NCBI RefSeq assembly: GCF_029057325.1
Contig: NZ_JAICZW010000042.1
Coordinates: forward strand, 25,397-89,396
From: Bacteroides sp.
GTDB taxonomy: Bacteria > Bacteroidota > Bacteroidia > Bacteroidales > Bacteroidaceae
Length of the DNA: 64,000 nt
Direction of reading: 5' to 3'
Within the stretch, counting starts at the first letter, position 1, and every line of letters starts with the position of its first letter. The translations under genes and the position numbers were made by a program. This document shows positions 62,949-64,000 of the stretch, one piece after another. A model generated the notes under the pieces. That model saw only the letters and a program-made list of their open reading frames with translations, did not search any database and was not told the origin of the DNA.

Positions 62949-63923
62949 TCATAAAATCTCTTCCTTTATCTTTTCCCATTGCTTTTCAGGAAGCTCCGTA
63001 CCTACTACCTGTATCACGTCGCGGGCAAGGATGGAACCTATCTTCGCGCATTTCTCCAATGAGCTGCCGCACGTCAGCCCGTATAGGAAACCTGCGGCAA
63101 AGTAATCGCCCGCTCCCGTTGTATCGACCACCTTCTCAACCGGGAGTGCCGGCACGCGCACCACCTCCGTACCTTTGCGGATTAAAGAGCCTCGTGCCCC
63201 CATCTTTACGACAGCGATGCTGCACATTGCGGCTATAACTTCCAACGACTCTTCCGGTCCCTTACCGGTGAACGCCTTGGCTTCCTCCTCATTGGCAAAT
63301 ACAATATCCACATATTTATTAATCAATAAAGAGAAGAAATCAAGGTCTCCTTTCACGATGTTGTAGCTTGCCATGTCCAGACATATCTGCAAGCCCGCCT
63401 CTTTAGCCAACTCGATGGCGCGGAGAATCATATTGTGATCCTGTACCAAATAGCCTTCTATAAAAAGATAGGCATACCCTTTGAACATATCCAGCGACAG
63501 GTCTTCCACCTTCAAGGTTGAAGCCGCCCCCAGGTAAGTGCCGAACGTGCGTTCACCGTCGGGAGATATAAAAGTGGATGCGACGCCCGACGGCAAGTCG
63601 GCGGAATAGAGCAAATTTGCCTCAATTCCATGTTCCAACAAGCTGTCCCGAAAAAAATTTCCATAAAAGTCATCGTTTATCTTTCCGATGAATCCTGTGC
63701 CCGCTCCAAGGCTCGCCATTCCGCGGATTGTGTTCCCGGCAGAGCCTCCGGTTGCCAGACAAGGTTTCTTCTGATTAAAATAACCATTGATTTTCAGGAG
63801 CTTATTTTCATCTATAAGGATCATGCTGCCCTTTGGAAGTTGCATCTCGGTTAGAATTCCATCGTCTTCAATGGCTACCAATACATCCACCAAAGCATTC
63901 CCCAAACCTATAATTTTATCCAT
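62949..63923 (-). CDS. PfkB-family carbohydrate/nucleoside kinase
   Basis: 324 residues. Ribokinase fold: the N-terminal GLGNALVDVLV, substrate motif ATGGSAGNTIRGMASLG, and the C-terminal VVDTTGAGDYFAAGFLYGL with the catalytic Asp and the anion hole. Adenosine kinase-like members are the closest type by overall layout; ribokinase or another sugar kinase cannot be excluded. It stands first in the minus-strand run with the S41 protease and HTH lipoprotein, about 112 bp ahead of the former. Confidence 0.9.
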   Translation of the reverse strand: MDKIIGLGNALVDVLVAIEDDGILTEMQLPKGSMILIDENKLLKINGYFNQKKPCLATGGSAGNTIRGMASLGAGTGFIGKINDDFYGNFFRDSLLEHGIEANLLYSADLPSGVASTFISPDGERTFGTYLGAASTLKVEDLSLDMFKGYAYLFIEGYLVQDHNMILRAIELAKEAGLQICLDMASYNIVKGDLDFFSLLINKYVDIVFANEEEAKAFTGKGPEESLEVIAAMCSIAVVKMGARGSLIRKGTEVVRVPALPVEKVVDTTGAGDYFAAGFLYGLTCGSSLEKCAKIGSILARDVIQVVGTELPEKQWEKIKEEIL

Positions 63924-63940
63924 TTTCGATTTTTTTTTTG

Positions 63941-63948
63941 CAAAGATA
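63941..63948 (-). promoter_or_regulatory. -7 promoter box of the PfkB kinase gene
   Basis: On the minus strand TATCTTTG, an exact TAnnTTTG match 17 bp before the start codon. No clear -33 is seen. The rest of the right edge shows no gene. Confidence 0.5.
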
Positions 63949-64000
63949 TTGCATATTTCAAAATATCCTATTACTTTTGCAGCGCATTTGAGAAAAAAAC

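Noticed and set aside
1-64000. tRNA, rRNA and riboswitch genes
   Set aside because: No cloverleaf, rRNA-conserved segment or known riboswitch core was recognised in any intergenic region.

Overview
The window is chromosomal DNA of a gut Bacteroides; the species cannot be named from the sequence alone. The evidence is two SusC/SusD pairs, a hybrid two-component regulator, a fucRIAKXP-type fucose operon, Bacteroides-type promoters (TTTG, about 19-21 bp, TAnnTTTG), many lipoproteins and the short A/T-rich intergenic repeats common in Bacteroidetes. I saw no rRNA, tRNA, CRISPR array or intact insertion sequence.

Layout. 1-7411 (minus) is the edge of a polysaccharide utilisation locus: a GH2 enzyme (cut by the window), a GH31 alpha-xylosidase-like enzyme with a PA14 insert, and a hybrid two-component regulator. 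7703-10953 (minus) is a membrane operon: a 29-residue membrane peptide, a CPBP-type protease, three tandem DUF2975 proteins and a small XRE regulator, preceded by two matching palindromes. 11036-15367 (minus) holds RibF, a HAD phosphatase and a calcium-type P-ATPase that carries a heptanucleotide repeat inside its gene. Next come rubredoxin, a Na/Pi cotransporter, a nucleoside kinase and a histidine kinase-like protein without its phospho-acceptor histidine.

21328-29208 (minus) is a complete fucose catabolism operon: FucR, FucI, FucO, FucA, FucK, a mutarotase and FucP. A likely FucR operator lies ahead of fucI. 30125-31210 is a decayed chimera of an AAA-ATPase and an ECF sigma factor. 31299-38966 is mostly housekeeping: aminopeptidase P, RpoN, a PAP2-like protein, GcvH, PurE, IspG and glutaminase.

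39152-48167 is a host-glycan locus. A divergent ECF sigma gene faces an operon of GH110 alpha-1,3-galactosidase, FecR, SusC with an STN domain, and SusD. 49405-57220 is a sialic-acid locus: a FadR-type regulator, N-acetylneuraminate lyase, SusC, SusD and a sialidase-fold protein. With the fucose operon, these loci suggest an organism that feeds on mucin or blood-group-type glycans.

57520-60144 is a graveyard of small accessory genes: a coupled pair of unknown genes, a P-loop kinase broken by one stop codon, and a hipBA locus whose HipA toxin has lost its middle in frame. The window ends with a membrane-anchored HTH lipoprotein, an S41 protease and a PfkB kinase. Four intergenic arrays of short palindromic repeats, unrelated in sequence but alike in design, and two inverted copies of a roughly 350-bp element are the main structure not explained by genes.
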